From the NCBI GenBank assembly GCA_017410365.1, contig JAFQQY010000030.1, positions 1-55,335 on the forward strand: a stretch of DNA of 55,335 bases, given 5' to 3'. The stretch comes from Prevotella sp. GTDB taxonomy: Bacteria > Bacteroidota > Bacteroidia > Bacteroidales > Bacteroidaceae. Both the position numbers and the translations under genes were made by a program. Numbering within the stretch: the first letter of the stretch is position 1; every line of letters begins with the position of its first letter. Under the pieces are notes generated by a model. It was not told where the DNA came from and searched no databases. It saw nothing but the letters and a program-made list of their open reading frames with translations. This document shows positions 1-8,400 of this stretch, one piece after another.

Positions 1-434
1 CGGTCATTTAGATTTTAGTGCGTTTGTCTTGTTATTTTTGAGAAGATTTTTTATGTGTTCTAAAGGAGTATAGCGGGCTATACGACTGAAGAGACATGAA
101 AAATATGCCAAAAAGAATAGACAAAAGTGCAAAAAGTATTTATTAATATCACATTTACGGTCTATGACCGATTGGGGTTTAATTCGCAAACAGGCAGTTT
201 TTCTCCTTGCATCATGCCATTTAATTCTTAAAATTACTTAAAAGCGCCCAAAAAGCGCCCAAAAATGTAGGTAAAAATTTCTTATACACTGCACTAAACA
301 AACTGTGGTTCAACTTGTTATATGCAAAAATGTAGGATGTAGGAGAAAATGTCATTTAAAAAAATCTTTCTCATTCTCACAAATTGTCAGCAGAAGTCCT
401 TTAGTTTGTTTTTTCATTCTATTTTATGAATAAT
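1..434. other. gene-poor left edge
   Basis: I see no convincing gene here. A 61-codon open frame on the minus strand (189 to 4) has a hydrophobic stretch but no recognisable family and no clear promoter, so I do not call it. The segment holds a short tandem (AAAAGCGCCC twice, about 239-260) and one copy of the dispersed 80-bp repeat described separately. The bases just before 475 form a promoter. Confidence 0.5.
261..341 (+). repeat. dispersed ~80-bp repeat, copy 1
   Basis: This segment begins and ends with the same AAAATGTAGG motif and aligns along its length with the reverse complement of 50082-50162, with the end motifs at nearly the same distance. Both copies contain a TTCT(T/C)ATACA(C/T)TGCA core and a later AACAAACT. 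It lies outside genes in both places. Its nature (MITE-like element or relic) is unknown. Confidence 0.6.
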
Positions 435-465
435 TTTGTATTTCGTTTCTTTTCTATTACCTTTG
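435..465 (+). promoter_or_regulatory. Bacteroidetes promoter of the radical SAM gene
   Basis: The -33 element TTTG lies at 435-438 and the -7 element TACCTTTG at 458-465, with 19 bases between them. Transcription would be expected to start near 470-472, only a few bases before the ATG at 475. This rules out the longer upstream reading frame and suggests an almost leaderless message. Confidence 0.7.
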
Positions 466-474
466 CGAATAGTT

Positions 475-1317
475 ATGATTACCAGATGCTATCTAGAGAT
501 AACTAATGTGTGCAATCTTGATTGCGTTTTTTGTCCTAAGACCCATAGGGCAAAGCACACCCTTACGCCCGATGAGTTTGAAACGCTCACCGACCGCCTG
601 CAGGGTGAGGTGCGTTTTCTCTATTTCCATCTGATGGGCGAACCGTTGCTGCATCCCCATCTGCCGACATTTATCGTTAAGGCACGCGAAAAGGGATTCA
701 TTCCAATCATAACAACCAACGGTACGCTGCTCGGAAGGGCAGAGGGGATAATCGAGGCAAAGCCTCATAAGATACAGATTTCGCTCCACTCCCATGAGGG
801 CAACGGCAAGACCGACCCGCAGCAATACATCGCCGAGGTGATGCAGTTTGCAAAGCGTGCTGCCGCCGAGGGCATCGTGGTGGTGCTCCGACTCTGGAAC
901 GAGGGCGGCTACGACTCTGAAAACACAGAGATAGAACGACTGATGGCAGAGCACCAGCCACAGCCGTGGACGGAGCGTTACGACGGTTGGCGACTTGCGG
1001 AGAACTTGTATCTCGAATACGATAAGATGTTCGAGTGGCCCGATGAGGACAAAGACGACTATGGCGAGGACGAGGTATTCTGCTATGCGCTCCGCAATCA
1101 GATAGGTGTGCTTGCAGATGGCAGTGTGGTTCCTTGTTGTCTCGACCATGACGGGAGCATCACACTGGGCAATCTGTTCGAGCAACCGCTGAGTGAGATT
1201 CTTTCTTCTCCACGTGCACAAGCCATGTACGACGGTTTCAGTCGCCATATAGCAACCGAACCCCTCTGTCGTCGCTGCGGTTATGCTGCTGTGACAAAGA
1301 GGTTCAGGAAGGATTGA
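475..1317 (+). CDS. radical SAM / SPASM domain protein
   Basis: A 280-residue iron-sulfur enzyme of the radical SAM superfamily. The N-terminus carries the cluster motif CNLDCVFC (CX3CX2C), which binds the 4Fe-4S cluster that cleaves S-adenosylmethionine. The LMGEPLLHP segment and the ITTNGTLL segment are the usual SAM-contacting strands. The C-terminal third has SPASM-type cysteines (FCYALRN, VPCCLDHDG and CRRCGYA), a domain that holds extra Fe-S clusters in enzymes that modify peptides, proteins or sugars. The ATG at 475 was chosen over an upstream in-frame TTG at 436 because that TTG is part of the -33 box. No substrate or peptide gene is visible beside it, so the reaction is unknown. Confidence 0.85.
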   Translation: MITRCYLEITNVCNLDCVFCPKTHRAKHTLTPDEFETLTDRLQGEVRFLYFHLMGEPLLHPHLPTFIVKAREKGFIPIITTNGTLLGRAEGIIEAKPHKIQISLHSHEGNGKTDPQQYIAEVMQFAKRAAAEGIVVVLRLWNEGGYDSENTEIERLMAEHQPQPWTERYDGWRLAENLYLEYDKMFEWPDEDKDDYGEDEVFCYALRNQIGVLADGSVVPCCLDHDGSITLGNLFEQPLSEILSSPRAQAMYDGFSRHIATEPLCRRCGYAAVTKRFRKD

Positions 1318-1320
1318 AGT

Positions 1321-1440
1321 GAGGCCTCACCCCCGCCCCCTCTCCATAATGAGAGGGGAGTAATTTGATTGAAGAATTGAAGGATTGAAGAGGCCTCACC
1401 CCCAACCCCTCTCCATAATGAGAGGGGAGTAATTTGATTA
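1321..1440 (+). repeat. two direct copies of a GC-rich palindromic repeat
   Basis: Near-identical copies begin with GAGGCCTCACCCCC at 1321 and 1391 and continue through CCCCTCTCCATAATGAGAGG into a shared AGTAATTTGATT. CCCCTCT and AGAGGGG can form a hairpin. Bases 1384-1430 are identical to the reverse complement of 11066-11112. The repeat follows the stop of the radical SAM gene and could act as a transcript end, but there is no U-tract. Confidence 0.8.
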
Positions 1441-1484
1441 GGGAATTTTGGAGATAGAAGAAAGCAGAAGAAGATAGAAGACAT

Positions 1485-1504
1485 TTGCGTGTCAAGCATC
1501 CGTC
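1485..1504 (+). repeat. short repeat shared with 10801-10821
   Basis: TTGCGTGTCAAGCATCCGTC matches the reverse complement of 10801-10821 with one difference. It lies in a degenerate stretch of the intergenic region (1441-1640) rich in 'aactcc' and 'cttctt' words, with another GCATCCGTCTGAACTC at about 1567. I see no gene between 1318 and 1713. Confidence 0.6.
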
Positions 1505-1640
1505 CTTCAACTTCTTAGCGAAGCGATAACTTCCTATAACTCCCTTTAACTTCTTAAAAAAAGAAAGCATCCGTCTGAACTCCCGAACTCCTAAAGTTAG
1601 ATGAGCGATGAGAGCTTTGATATGAGGGATTGATACTACT

Positions 1641-1676
1641 CCCCTCGCCCTTTGGAGAGGGGTCGGGGGTGAGGCC
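1641..1676 (-). repeat. palindromic GC-rich repeat, variant copy
   Basis: CCCCTCGCCCTTTGGAGAGG followed by GGTCGGGGGTGAGGCC is the same family as the copies at 1321 and 1391, in the opposite orientation and with a different loop. It lies just upstream of the GH28-like gene, in its 5' region. Confidence 0.7.
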
Positions 1677-1713
1677 GCCCGAACTCCTGAACTCCAAAAA
1701 AATAAATACACCC

Positions 1714-3117
1714 ATGTCAACAAAAAAAACACCAACAAACATTCACCCCTCCCTTATGGAGGGGCAGGGGGTGGTCCCAACTCTGGTTATCCTCCTCCTG
1801 TCGCTTTTCGCCTTTACTGCAAAGGCTGCCGACTATAACATCGTGAACTATGGCGCTGTTAACGACACGACTAAACTGAGCACCTCGGCTGTGCAGAAGG
1901 CTATCGACGCCTGTTCTGCTGCTGGCGGCGGCAGGGTGGTGGTGCCTACAGGCAACTACAAGATCGGCACGATAATCCTCAAGAGCAACGTGCACATGCA
2001 CCTGGAACAGGGGGCGACGCTCTATGGCAGCACCGACCTGAAGGACTATCTGCCGATGAAGACCGACTATGTGTCGCTGCGCACGCAGACGGAGACGATA
2101 CAGCTGATATTTGCCGACAAGGCAACCAACGTGGTAATCGACGGTTTCGGTACCATCGACGGACGAGGCCGCTCGTTCAAGAAACTCTCTTGGAACGATG
2201 AGGGCATCACCCGCCCGCATCTGCTGCGCTTCATCCAGAGCAGCGACATAACGCTCCGCGACATCACACTGAAGAACTCCGGTTGCTGGATGCAGCACTA
2301 TCTGGCTTGCGACCGTGTGAAGATTGACGGCATAAAGGTGTTCAACCGCAACAACTACAACAACGACGCCCTCGACCTTGACGGTTGTCATGAGGTGGTG
2401 GTAAGCAATATGCTTGCCGATTCCGACGACGATGCCATCACGCTGAAGAGCACCTCGCCGCGCCTCTGCGAGAATATTCGCATTGCCAACTGTGTGGTAT
2501 CGAGTCATTGCAACGCTATCAAACTGGGCACTGAAACCAACGGCGGTTTCCGAAACATCAATATCAGCGGCATCGTGGTGAAGCCAAGCTACGACCAGAA
2601 GGAAAAATTCTTCGGTCAGTGGATTGGCTCTTCTGCCATATCGCTGGAGATTGTTGATGGCGGCGTGCTGGAGAACGTCAACGTGAGCGACATCACCATC
2701 GAGGGCACCGAGTCGCCCATCTTTGTTCGCCTTGGCAACCGTGCCCGCGGATACAAGGAAGGAGTGCCGGTTACTAAGGTGGGCAAAATCAACGGCATCC
2801 ACCTTAGCAACATCCAGATACGCAATGCTGGCAGCATGGGTTGCTCTATCACGGGCATCCCTGGTCATGAGGTGGAGAACGTATGGCTCGACAATATCAC
2901 CATCCACCACAAGGGCGGCGTTACAGCTGCCGACATGGCAAAGATTAACGAGTCGATAAAGGACGAGAAGGAAAAGGAATATCCTGAGTCAACCATGTGG
3001 GGCAACCTGCCTGCCAAGGGTTTCTTCGTACGTCATGCCCGCAACATCAAGTTCAACAACATCGAGGTAATCACCGAACAGCCGGATGTTAGGGAGGTGA
3101 TTGTGATTAGGGAGTGA
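1714..3117 (+). CDS. glycoside hydrolase family 28-like secreted polygalacturonase
   Basis: A 467-residue right-handed beta-helix protein expected to hydrolyse galacturonan or a related pectin chain outside the cytoplasm. After a signal region that ends near LLLSLFAFTAKA, the mature part opens with the typical YNIVNYGAVND strand. The GH28 active-site pattern is visible: NND at residues 216-218 in a NNDALDLDGC segment, the DDD triplet at 238-240, His265 and Lys270 in HCNAIKLG. The ATG at 1714 is preferred because an upstream in-frame start would translate the repeat at 1641-1676. The gene is followed immediately by a GH43 gene. Residues about 10-22, between the start and the hydrophobic core, are encoded by a palindromic repeat. 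Exact substrate is not known. Confidence 0.85.
   Translation: MSTKKTPTNIHPSLMEGQGVVPTLVILLLSLFAFTAKAADYNIVNYGAVNDTTKLSTSAVQKAIDACSAAGGGRVVVPTGNYKIGTIILKSNVHMHLEQGATLYGSTDLKDYLPMKTDYVSLRTQTETIQLIFADKATNVVIDGFGTIDGRGRSFKKLSWNDEGITRPHLLRFIQSSDITLRDITLKNSGCWMQHYLACDRVKIDGIKVFNRNNYNNDALDLDGCHEVVVSNMLADSDDDAITLKSTSPRLCENIRIANCVVSSHCNAIKLGTETNGGFRNINISGIVVKPSYDQKEKFFGQWIGSSAISLEIVDGGVLENVNVSDITIEGTESPIFVRLGNRARGYKEGVPVTKVGKINGIHLSNIQIRNAGSMGCSITGIPGHEVENVWLDNITIHHKGGVTAADMAKINESIKDEKEKEYPESTMWGNLPAKGFFVRHARNIKFNNIEVITEQPDVREVIVIRE
1743..1776. repeat. palindromic repeat inside the GH28 signal region
   Basis: CACCCCTCCCTTATGGAGGG continues into GGCAGGGGGTGG, a hairpin of the same general design as the intergenic copies. 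It is read in frame as the hydrophilic part of the leader (HPSLMEGQGVV). The family is otherwise intergenic here. Confidence 0.75.
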
Positions 3118-3122
3118 GGAAT

Positions 3123-4640
3123 ATGAAACAATTAATAATAACAATGTTGTTTGTGGCATCTGCTACTATGGCATCAGCCATTCCTGCAGACTATCACTGG
3201 GGCGACCAAGGCAATGGCACGTATATCAACCCTGTGCTTAATGCCGATTTCTCCGACCCTGATGTGATACGCGTTGACGACAAGTATTATATGGTGGCGT
3301 CCGACTTCCATTACATGGGCATGCAGGTGCTCGAGTCGGAGGATATGGTCAACTGGCGCTATGTCAGTCAGATATACTCGCGCCTCGACGAATCGGGATG
3401 GAACGAGATGAAGCATTACTCTGGCGGTTCGTGGGCTCCTGCCATCCGCTATCATGACGGATTGTATTATGTGTATTTCTGCACGCCCGACGAAGGACTG
3501 TATATGTCAACGGCCAAGTCGCCCGCCGGCCCTTGGGCACCGCTGCATCTGATGAAGCGCGTGAAGAAATGGGAAGACCCTTGTCCGCTGTGGGATGAAG
3601 ACGGACAGGCTTATCTCGCGCGCAGCAACTACGGTGCCGGTCCTATCATCGTCCATCGGATGTCGGCAGACGGCAAGCAGTTGCTCGACGACGGTGTAAC
3701 GGTTTATACAGGACCTGTGGCGGAAGGACCTAAGTGGCACAAGCGCAACGGCTACTACTATCTGCTCATTCCCGAGGGCGGCGTGTGCTGCGGGTGGCAG
3801 ACGGTGCTGCGCTCGAAGAATATCTACGGACCGTATGAGAAACGCGTGGTGCTCGAACAGGGTTCTACTCTCATAAACGGTCCTCATCAGGGTTCGCTCG
3901 TTGATACGCCTGACGGTTCGTGGTGGTTCTACCATTTCCAGGAGACGCCGGTGCTCGGTCGTGTGGTTCATCTGCAACCGGCACGATGGGTTGACGGCTG
4001 GCCACTGATGGGTGTCGATATCGACGGCAACGGCATTGGCGAACCGGTTTATGCTTGGCAGAAACCGCTCAGTTTGTCGTCTGACTATGCCCTGCAGACA
4101 ACCGACGATTTCTCTGCACCGCTAGGTTTGCAATGGCAGTGGAACCATAATCCGCATGATTCTCATTGGTCGCTCGATGAGCGCAAAGGATGGCTCACGC
4201 TAAAGCCTCTGCCTGCCGACAGCCTGAAGAACTGTCGCAACATGCTGGCGCAGAAGGTGGTGGGCTATAAGAGTGAGAGCACCACGCTGCTCCGTGCCGA
4301 CGGCAACTGTCGTGCGGGCCTGTTCTGCATCGGCAAGTGGTTCCATGGCATTGGCATCTGTCCAGAGGGCATCTATGTGGAGGACGGCAAGGAGAAGCGC
4401 ATTGTTAAGCGTGGCAAGATAAAGAAACTCTGGCTGCGCGTTGCCAACGACAGCCAGCGCAACGAGCACCAGCTCTATTATAGTCTCGACGGCAAGCGTT
4501 TCACCGCAGTCGAATTACCTTTCCCCATGCGCTGGGGTTATTGGAAAGGCATCCGCGTGGGTGTCTATTGCTATGGTGATGGAGGCAAGGCTGAGTTCGA
4601 TTTCTTCAATCAGGTTGTTGAACATAAGACTTCCTTATAA
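3123..4640 (+). CDS. glycoside hydrolase family 43 (xylosidase/arabinofuranosidase)
   Basis: A 505-residue secreted enzyme with a signal peptide ending near ATMASA. The five-bladed propeller begins with YINPVLNADFSDPDVI (Asp45 is the likely general base), continues with an EDPCPLWDEDG segment carrying the pKa-tuning Asp, and has VAEGPKW with Glu201 as the general acid. The C-terminal part, from about residue 325, looks like the concanavalin A-like domain of GH43 beta-xylosidases. The ATG at 3123 lies 5 bases after the GH28 stop; an in-frame GTG at 3114 would overlap it. The short gap means co-transcription with the GH28 gene. Likely role: trimming arabinose or xylose from pectin or hemicellulose fragments. 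Confidence 0.88.
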   Translation: MKQLIITMLFVASATMASAIPADYHWGDQGNGTYINPVLNADFSDPDVIRVDDKYYMVASDFHYMGMQVLESEDMVNWRYVSQIYSRLDESGWNEMKHYSGGSWAPAIRYHDGLYYVYFCTPDEGLYMSTAKSPAGPWAPLHLMKRVKKWEDPCPLWDEDGQAYLARSNYGAGPIIVHRMSADGKQLLDDGVTVYTGPVAEGPKWHKRNGYYYLLIPEGGVCCGWQTVLRSKNIYGPYEKRVVLEQGSTLINGPHQGSLVDTPDGSWWFYHFQETPVLGRVVHLQPARWVDGWPLMGVDIDGNGIGEPVYAWQKPLSLSSDYALQTTDDFSAPLGLQWQWNHNPHDSHWSLDERKGWLTLKPLPADSLKNCRNMLAQKVVGYKSESTTLLRADGNCRAGLFCIGKWFHGIGICPEGIYVEDGKEKRIVKRGKIKKLWLRVANDSQRNEHQLYYSLDGKRFTAVELPFPMRWGYWKGIRVGVYCYGDGGKAEFDFFNQVVEHKTSL

Positions 4641-4645
4641 ATAAA

Positions 4646-4692
4646 AAATAATCTGAACAACTGTTCGAAAGTGCAGATGTTCAGATTATTTA
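4646..4692. terminator. bidirectional terminator between converging CAZyme genes
   Basis: AAATAATCTGAA (4646-4657) pairs perfectly with TTCAGATTATTT (4681-4692). A-rich and T-rich flanks on both sides let it serve the GH43 gene from the left and the large lyase-domain gene from the right. Confidence 0.75.
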
Positions 4693-4744
4693 AAAAATTT
4701 ACATGATAGAGTCGCAGGGCTTCTATTCTTTCATGTTATAATAT

Positions 4745-7700
4745 TTATCTCCCTACAAACTTCTTTCCCTTCTGGATGTAAATGCCATTGCGAGGCAGTT
4801 GGTTGCCTTTTACCTGTTTGCCGCTTAAATCATAAACGGGAGAGGAGGCGTGATTGTCGGACGGTGACTCGATGCCTTCAATGCCTAATGTCTCGCTTAT
4901 AGGGATGAGGAGGAAGGGGTAGTCGGTGAGAGTTGAATAGTCGCCGACACTCAGATTGCCGTTGCTGTCAACGGTCCAGTACTCCGTAGTTGCACCTATC
5001 GTGCTGCGCATGGCATAGCGGTTGATGCCCTTTGCCTCTTCAAACAGGAACATCTTTGCAGCAATGGTAATGGTGGTGCCCGCCGTGCTCAGTGCCAGAC
5101 TGTCGGCAAGCGAGATGAGCGAGTGCTTGTTGGCATTGTTGCGCTCTATCTTCCATATCTGGTTTCTTTGCGGACTGAGCGAGTCGCCGCGTTCAAACGT
5201 AACCGCCTGCTGATAACCGTTGCCGGTGAGGTATCTGTTGCTGTTGATATGATAAAGCATGTAATAGCCAGGGGTTATCGGCAAAGCCGTCTCACTGCCC
5301 TTGACAAATACTTCGTAAACCACGGTCTCAGTCTTGCCGTTGATGTTTATGCTAACGGTATAAACGCCAGAACTCTCTATTGCTCCCAAGTCAAGGGTGG
5401 CAGCAGTAGAACCGTCGCTCCACTGGTATGTAACTCCTGTTATTGCGTTTGGAACGTATGGCTGCAGCACCACCTTGTCGCCGCTATTGACAATCAGTCG
5501 GGTAGTATCGCTGAGTTCCACTCCGTTGAGAATGACACGCGGCTGCAGATATCTCACACTGATGTGGTAGTTTATCAGTTGGCGTCTGCCACCCTGAGAA
5601 GTTACGATGGCATGTATGGTGCGGTCGCTGGCTATCGGGCCGCTACTTATCTGGTGGCCACGCTGACCGTTGTTCCAAATCACCTGTGGGTTCCAGCCAG
5701 CCACGTCGCCGGCATTGATAGTAACCTGTGAACCGTAGAATACGGTTGCCACTGTGTCGCCAAGCCACTTATCGCCGTCGTAGATGCTGAAGGTGGCATT
5801 GCTTGGCACGCAATCGCCCTCGACAGCTATGGAAAATGCCTGTTCGCTCTGTATGCCGTTCTTATTGGTATATGTGGCGCGATAGATGAAGCTCCTGTCG
5901 CTTGACACGCTGATGTCCTTGGTTGTCTCGCCAGTGTTCCACTGCCATTTGCCTGTGTCTTCCTCGCCGTCGGGCAACTGCGGCATCAGCTTGATGGTCT
6001 TGCCCGCAGGCAGACAACCAGTGCTTGCCACAACATAGGTGTTCTTCAAACCGCCCAGTTCGTTGTGCGCTATGGTCTTGCCGTCGTATTCCATCAGAGG
6101 ACGGAGCAGAGTAGGACGCTTGTCTTCAGGACACAGTTGGGTGTCGTAGGTGTTCATGAGTACCGAATAGCCAAGGTGGTCGTAGCCGCCGCTCGTGCCT
6201 CCCATGCCGCCGCCGTCGGGACCTCCGGCAGTCATCTGTGCGTATGCTCTTTCGGCGAAAGGCATCTTCACGCCTTTCACACCCTCATAATGACCGATTA
6301 CAGTGCCCCAGTAGTTGCGCACTTCAGCCGGTTCTGCCGGCCCGCTCATTAGCCATCCGTTGTGCCATGCCGTGCGGCAATCCACATATTTATAATTGGT
6401 CCAAGGTAATCCCTGAACATTCTGCGTACATGCCGCCACAAACTCGATGCCGGCAGCCATGCGGTTGTCCATATATGAGAACAGGTCGTCGCCCTGATTC
6501 CATGCCACCTTACAGATGTCAACAGCCAAGCCTAAAGCCATGGCGGCATGACCGCCGTCGCGTCCTGACTCCTGCATCTGACCGAGCTTGCCGTATGCTC
6601 CTGTTTCCAGAGACGACTCGCTTGTGGTAACTACAAGGTTGCCGATAAACTCGGTGCAACCGTCGCTCAGTATAGGATTGGCGGTGCGAGGGTCTTGGAA
6701 CGTGCCCACCTGGTCGTACTTCATGAACGACATTCCCTGATTATAGATGAACACATCGTCGCAGAGTATGCCGATGGAGATTACTGCCAAGGCGTTGCAC
6801 AAAGGCCAGTTGCTCCAGTAATGACCAGGACGTATGCCGCCCTGATTGCCCACATTCTCCCATGTGCCGTTTCTGCCCCTGAGGAAGTTAATGTTGCCCG
6901 GATACCACACCGTGAGCATCCATTTCTTGAACTTCTCGAAGTCTTCACGCGACCATCCCTCGTAGTCGCGCACCAGTTCGGCAGCCTGTGCAAACTCATA
7001 GCCATAGAGTCCGGCAGCCAGTGCCCAGTTGCTGTCGCCGCTCACCAGCTTACAGGTGTTTGCCCACTGCATCAGGATTCTCACGGCAGCGGCGGCGTTC
7101 GACTTGGTACCGTCAATCTTCCAGCGTAAGGCATTCTGATAGGCCATGGTGGCACCGCGTGCGGCGTTGATGTAGTTCTCGCCCGAACCGCCGCCACGGA
7201 CAATCGTCTCTACGGGATAGGTGGCGATGCCCGACTGGGCGTATTCAGCATTCTTCAATACGTTGTATGCCTGGGTGACGGTGGCGTTGCCCTCTGCCAA
7301 CTGACGCTTGATGCGGTCGAAGTCGGCTTGGGTATGCAGACCGCCTGGATGGCGGAAACCTCTCTCGGTGTCATAGACATCGGTTATGCCGCTGACATCG
7401 AACACCACGCCTTTGGCTGCCTTGAACACGGCAATGGCATTTTTGAGTTCTTTCTCGCAGTTGTCGTAGGATATCTGACTGCCTTCACTCTCGGCAATGC
7501 CCTTGGCGATGATAAGCGCATCCTGCAACTGCACCGCAGCCCCAACGGGATAGTCGGCTGTGGCAGTGAGCAACTGTTCTGCCTCACCGATGGTTTTCAG
7601 CAGCGAGGCATTGTTGCCACCGCCGCCGTTTATCATTTCATATTCCAGTTCTTCGGTTTTCTTGGCCAGTGTGCCAATCTGCTCTGCCGTCATGCCGCCG

Positions 7701-8383
7701 CCATAATATCGGAAGTCGGCAACAAGAGTCTGTGTGAGATACTTGTCTGAAGCGAAAGGAGCCCTGCCCAGCCAGCAGTGGTTGATGGCAATGGCACCGA
7801 AGTTGGTTGAGTTCTTGTGCATGCCGCTCTTCGTTCCAATCAGTTTGCCATCGATATACAGCATGCCTTTGCCGCTCTTCTCGGTATATGCCACGTGCAT
7901 CCACCGGCCTTTGTCGGATGCAGCACCCTTCTCTATGCCCGTCTCATTCTGATAACCGCCGGTAGAACTGGCGAAGCGTTGCGCGTTCAGGCGGTAGGCA
8001 GAGTACTTGCCTGCCGTAGCATTGACATTATCAGATGTGGCGAACGACCAAAGGAAGAATCCGTTACCCGACAGCGATGCCGCTTCATCGACACGGTAAT
8101 AGACGGAGATGGTGAAGTCGTCGTTCTGACTGAACACCTTGCCCGCAGTGGCGGTCATGTTCAGATAACCGGTGCCGTTGCCAAGGTCGAGCACCTTGTA
8201 CTTGCCCATATTCATCACCTTGGCACTGCTCATTACTGTGGCGGTGATGCCAGACACGTCGTCCTTGACACTGGTGCCGGAAACATTGCTGAAGTCGAAC
8301 TTCATCTTCAGGTTCTCGTCCTGTGCCTTGCTGCTGACAGTCGCCATCAGCAGGCAGATAAATAGTAACAGTTTAGTTTTCAT
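4745..8383 (-). CDS. secreted LamG / alginate-lyase-like / beta-trefoil multidomain protein
   Basis: A 1212-residue secreted protein with a signal peptide ending near ATVSSKA. In order: a LamG/concanavalin-like domain (about 25-245), a short helical linker (about 265-325), a large alpha-helical domain like the alginate_lyase family (about 345-750; note QMQESGRDGGHA and CTEFIGN), Ig-like modules (about 770-1030), a ricin-like beta-trefoil starting at YYMLYHINSNRYLTGNG, and a tail with VYDLSGKQV that resembles the C-terminal signal of T9SS cargo in Prevotella. Likely a surface or secreted polysaccharide lyase; the neighbours suggest an acidic pectic or glucuronan substrate rather than alginate, but this is inference. 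The last gene of an operon with the gene at 8401 (17-base gap). Confidence 0.75.
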   Translation of the reverse strand: MKTKLLLFICLLMATVSSKAQDENLKMKFDFSNVSGTSVKDDVSGITATVMSSAKVMNMGKYKVLDLGNGTGYLNMTATAGKVFSQNDDFTISVYYRVDEAASLSGNGFFLWSFATSDNVNATAGKYSAYRLNAQRFASSTGGYQNETGIEKGAASDKGRWMHVAYTEKSGKGMLYIDGKLIGTKSGMHKNSTNFGAIAINHCWLGRAPFASDKYLTQTLVADFRYYGGGMTAEQIGTLAKKTEELEYEMINGGGGNNASLLKTIGEAEQLLTATADYPVGAAVQLQDALIIAKGIAESEGSQISYDNCEKELKNAIAVFKAAKGVVFDVSGITDVYDTERGFRHPGGLHTQADFDRIKRQLAEGNATVTQAYNVLKNAEYAQSGIATYPVETIVRGGGSGENYINAARGATMAYQNALRWKIDGTKSNAAAAVRILMQWANTCKLVSGDSNWALAAGLYGYEFAQAAELVRDYEGWSREDFEKFKKWMLTVWYPGNINFLRGRNGTWENVGNQGGIRPGHYWSNWPLCNALAVISIGILCDDVFIYNQGMSFMKYDQVGTFQDPRTANPILSDGCTEFIGNLVVTTSESSLETGAYGKLGQMQESGRDGGHAAMALGLAVDICKVAWNQGDDLFSYMDNRMAAGIEFVAACTQNVQGLPWTNYKYVDCRTAWHNGWLMSGPAEPAEVRNYWGTVIGHYEGVKGVKMPFAERAYAQMTAGGPDGGGMGGTSGGYDHLGYSVLMNTYDTQLCPEDKRPTLLRPLMEYDGKTIAHNELGGLKNTYVVASTGCLPAGKTIKLMPQLPDGEEDTGKWQWNTGETTKDISVSSDRSFIYRATYTNKNGIQSEQAFSIAVEGDCVPSNATFSIYDGDKWLGDTVATVFYGSQVTINAGDVAGWNPQVIWNNGQRGHQISSGPIASDRTIHAIVTSQGGRRQLINYHISVRYLQPRVILNGVELSDTTRLIVNSGDKVVLQPYVPNAITGVTYQWSDGSTAATLDLGAIESSGVYTVSININGKTETVVYEVFVKGSETALPITPGYYMLYHINSNRYLTGNGYQQAVTFERGDSLSPQRNQIWKIERNNANKHSLISLADSLALSTAGTTITIAAKMFLFEEAKGINRYAMRSTIGATTEYWTVDSNGNLSVGDYSTLTDYPFLLIPISETLGIEGIESPSDNHASSPVYDLSGKQVKGNQLPRNGIYIQKGKKFVGR

Positions 8384-8400
8384 ATTTATTTTTTTAGTAG

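Noticed and set aside
4-189. 61-codon minus-strand frame at the left edge
   Set aside because: Low-complexity hydrophobic content, no homology pattern and no promoter; could only be judged with sequence beyond the edge.
493-1248. 251-codon open frame antisense to the radical SAM gene
   Set aside because: It lies wholly opposite a gene with clear motifs, has no promoter and its protein shows no family pattern; it is a by-product of codon bias.
1717-2910. 397-codon open frame antisense to the GH28-like gene
   Set aside because: Same reason: a shadow frame in GC-rich coding sequence.
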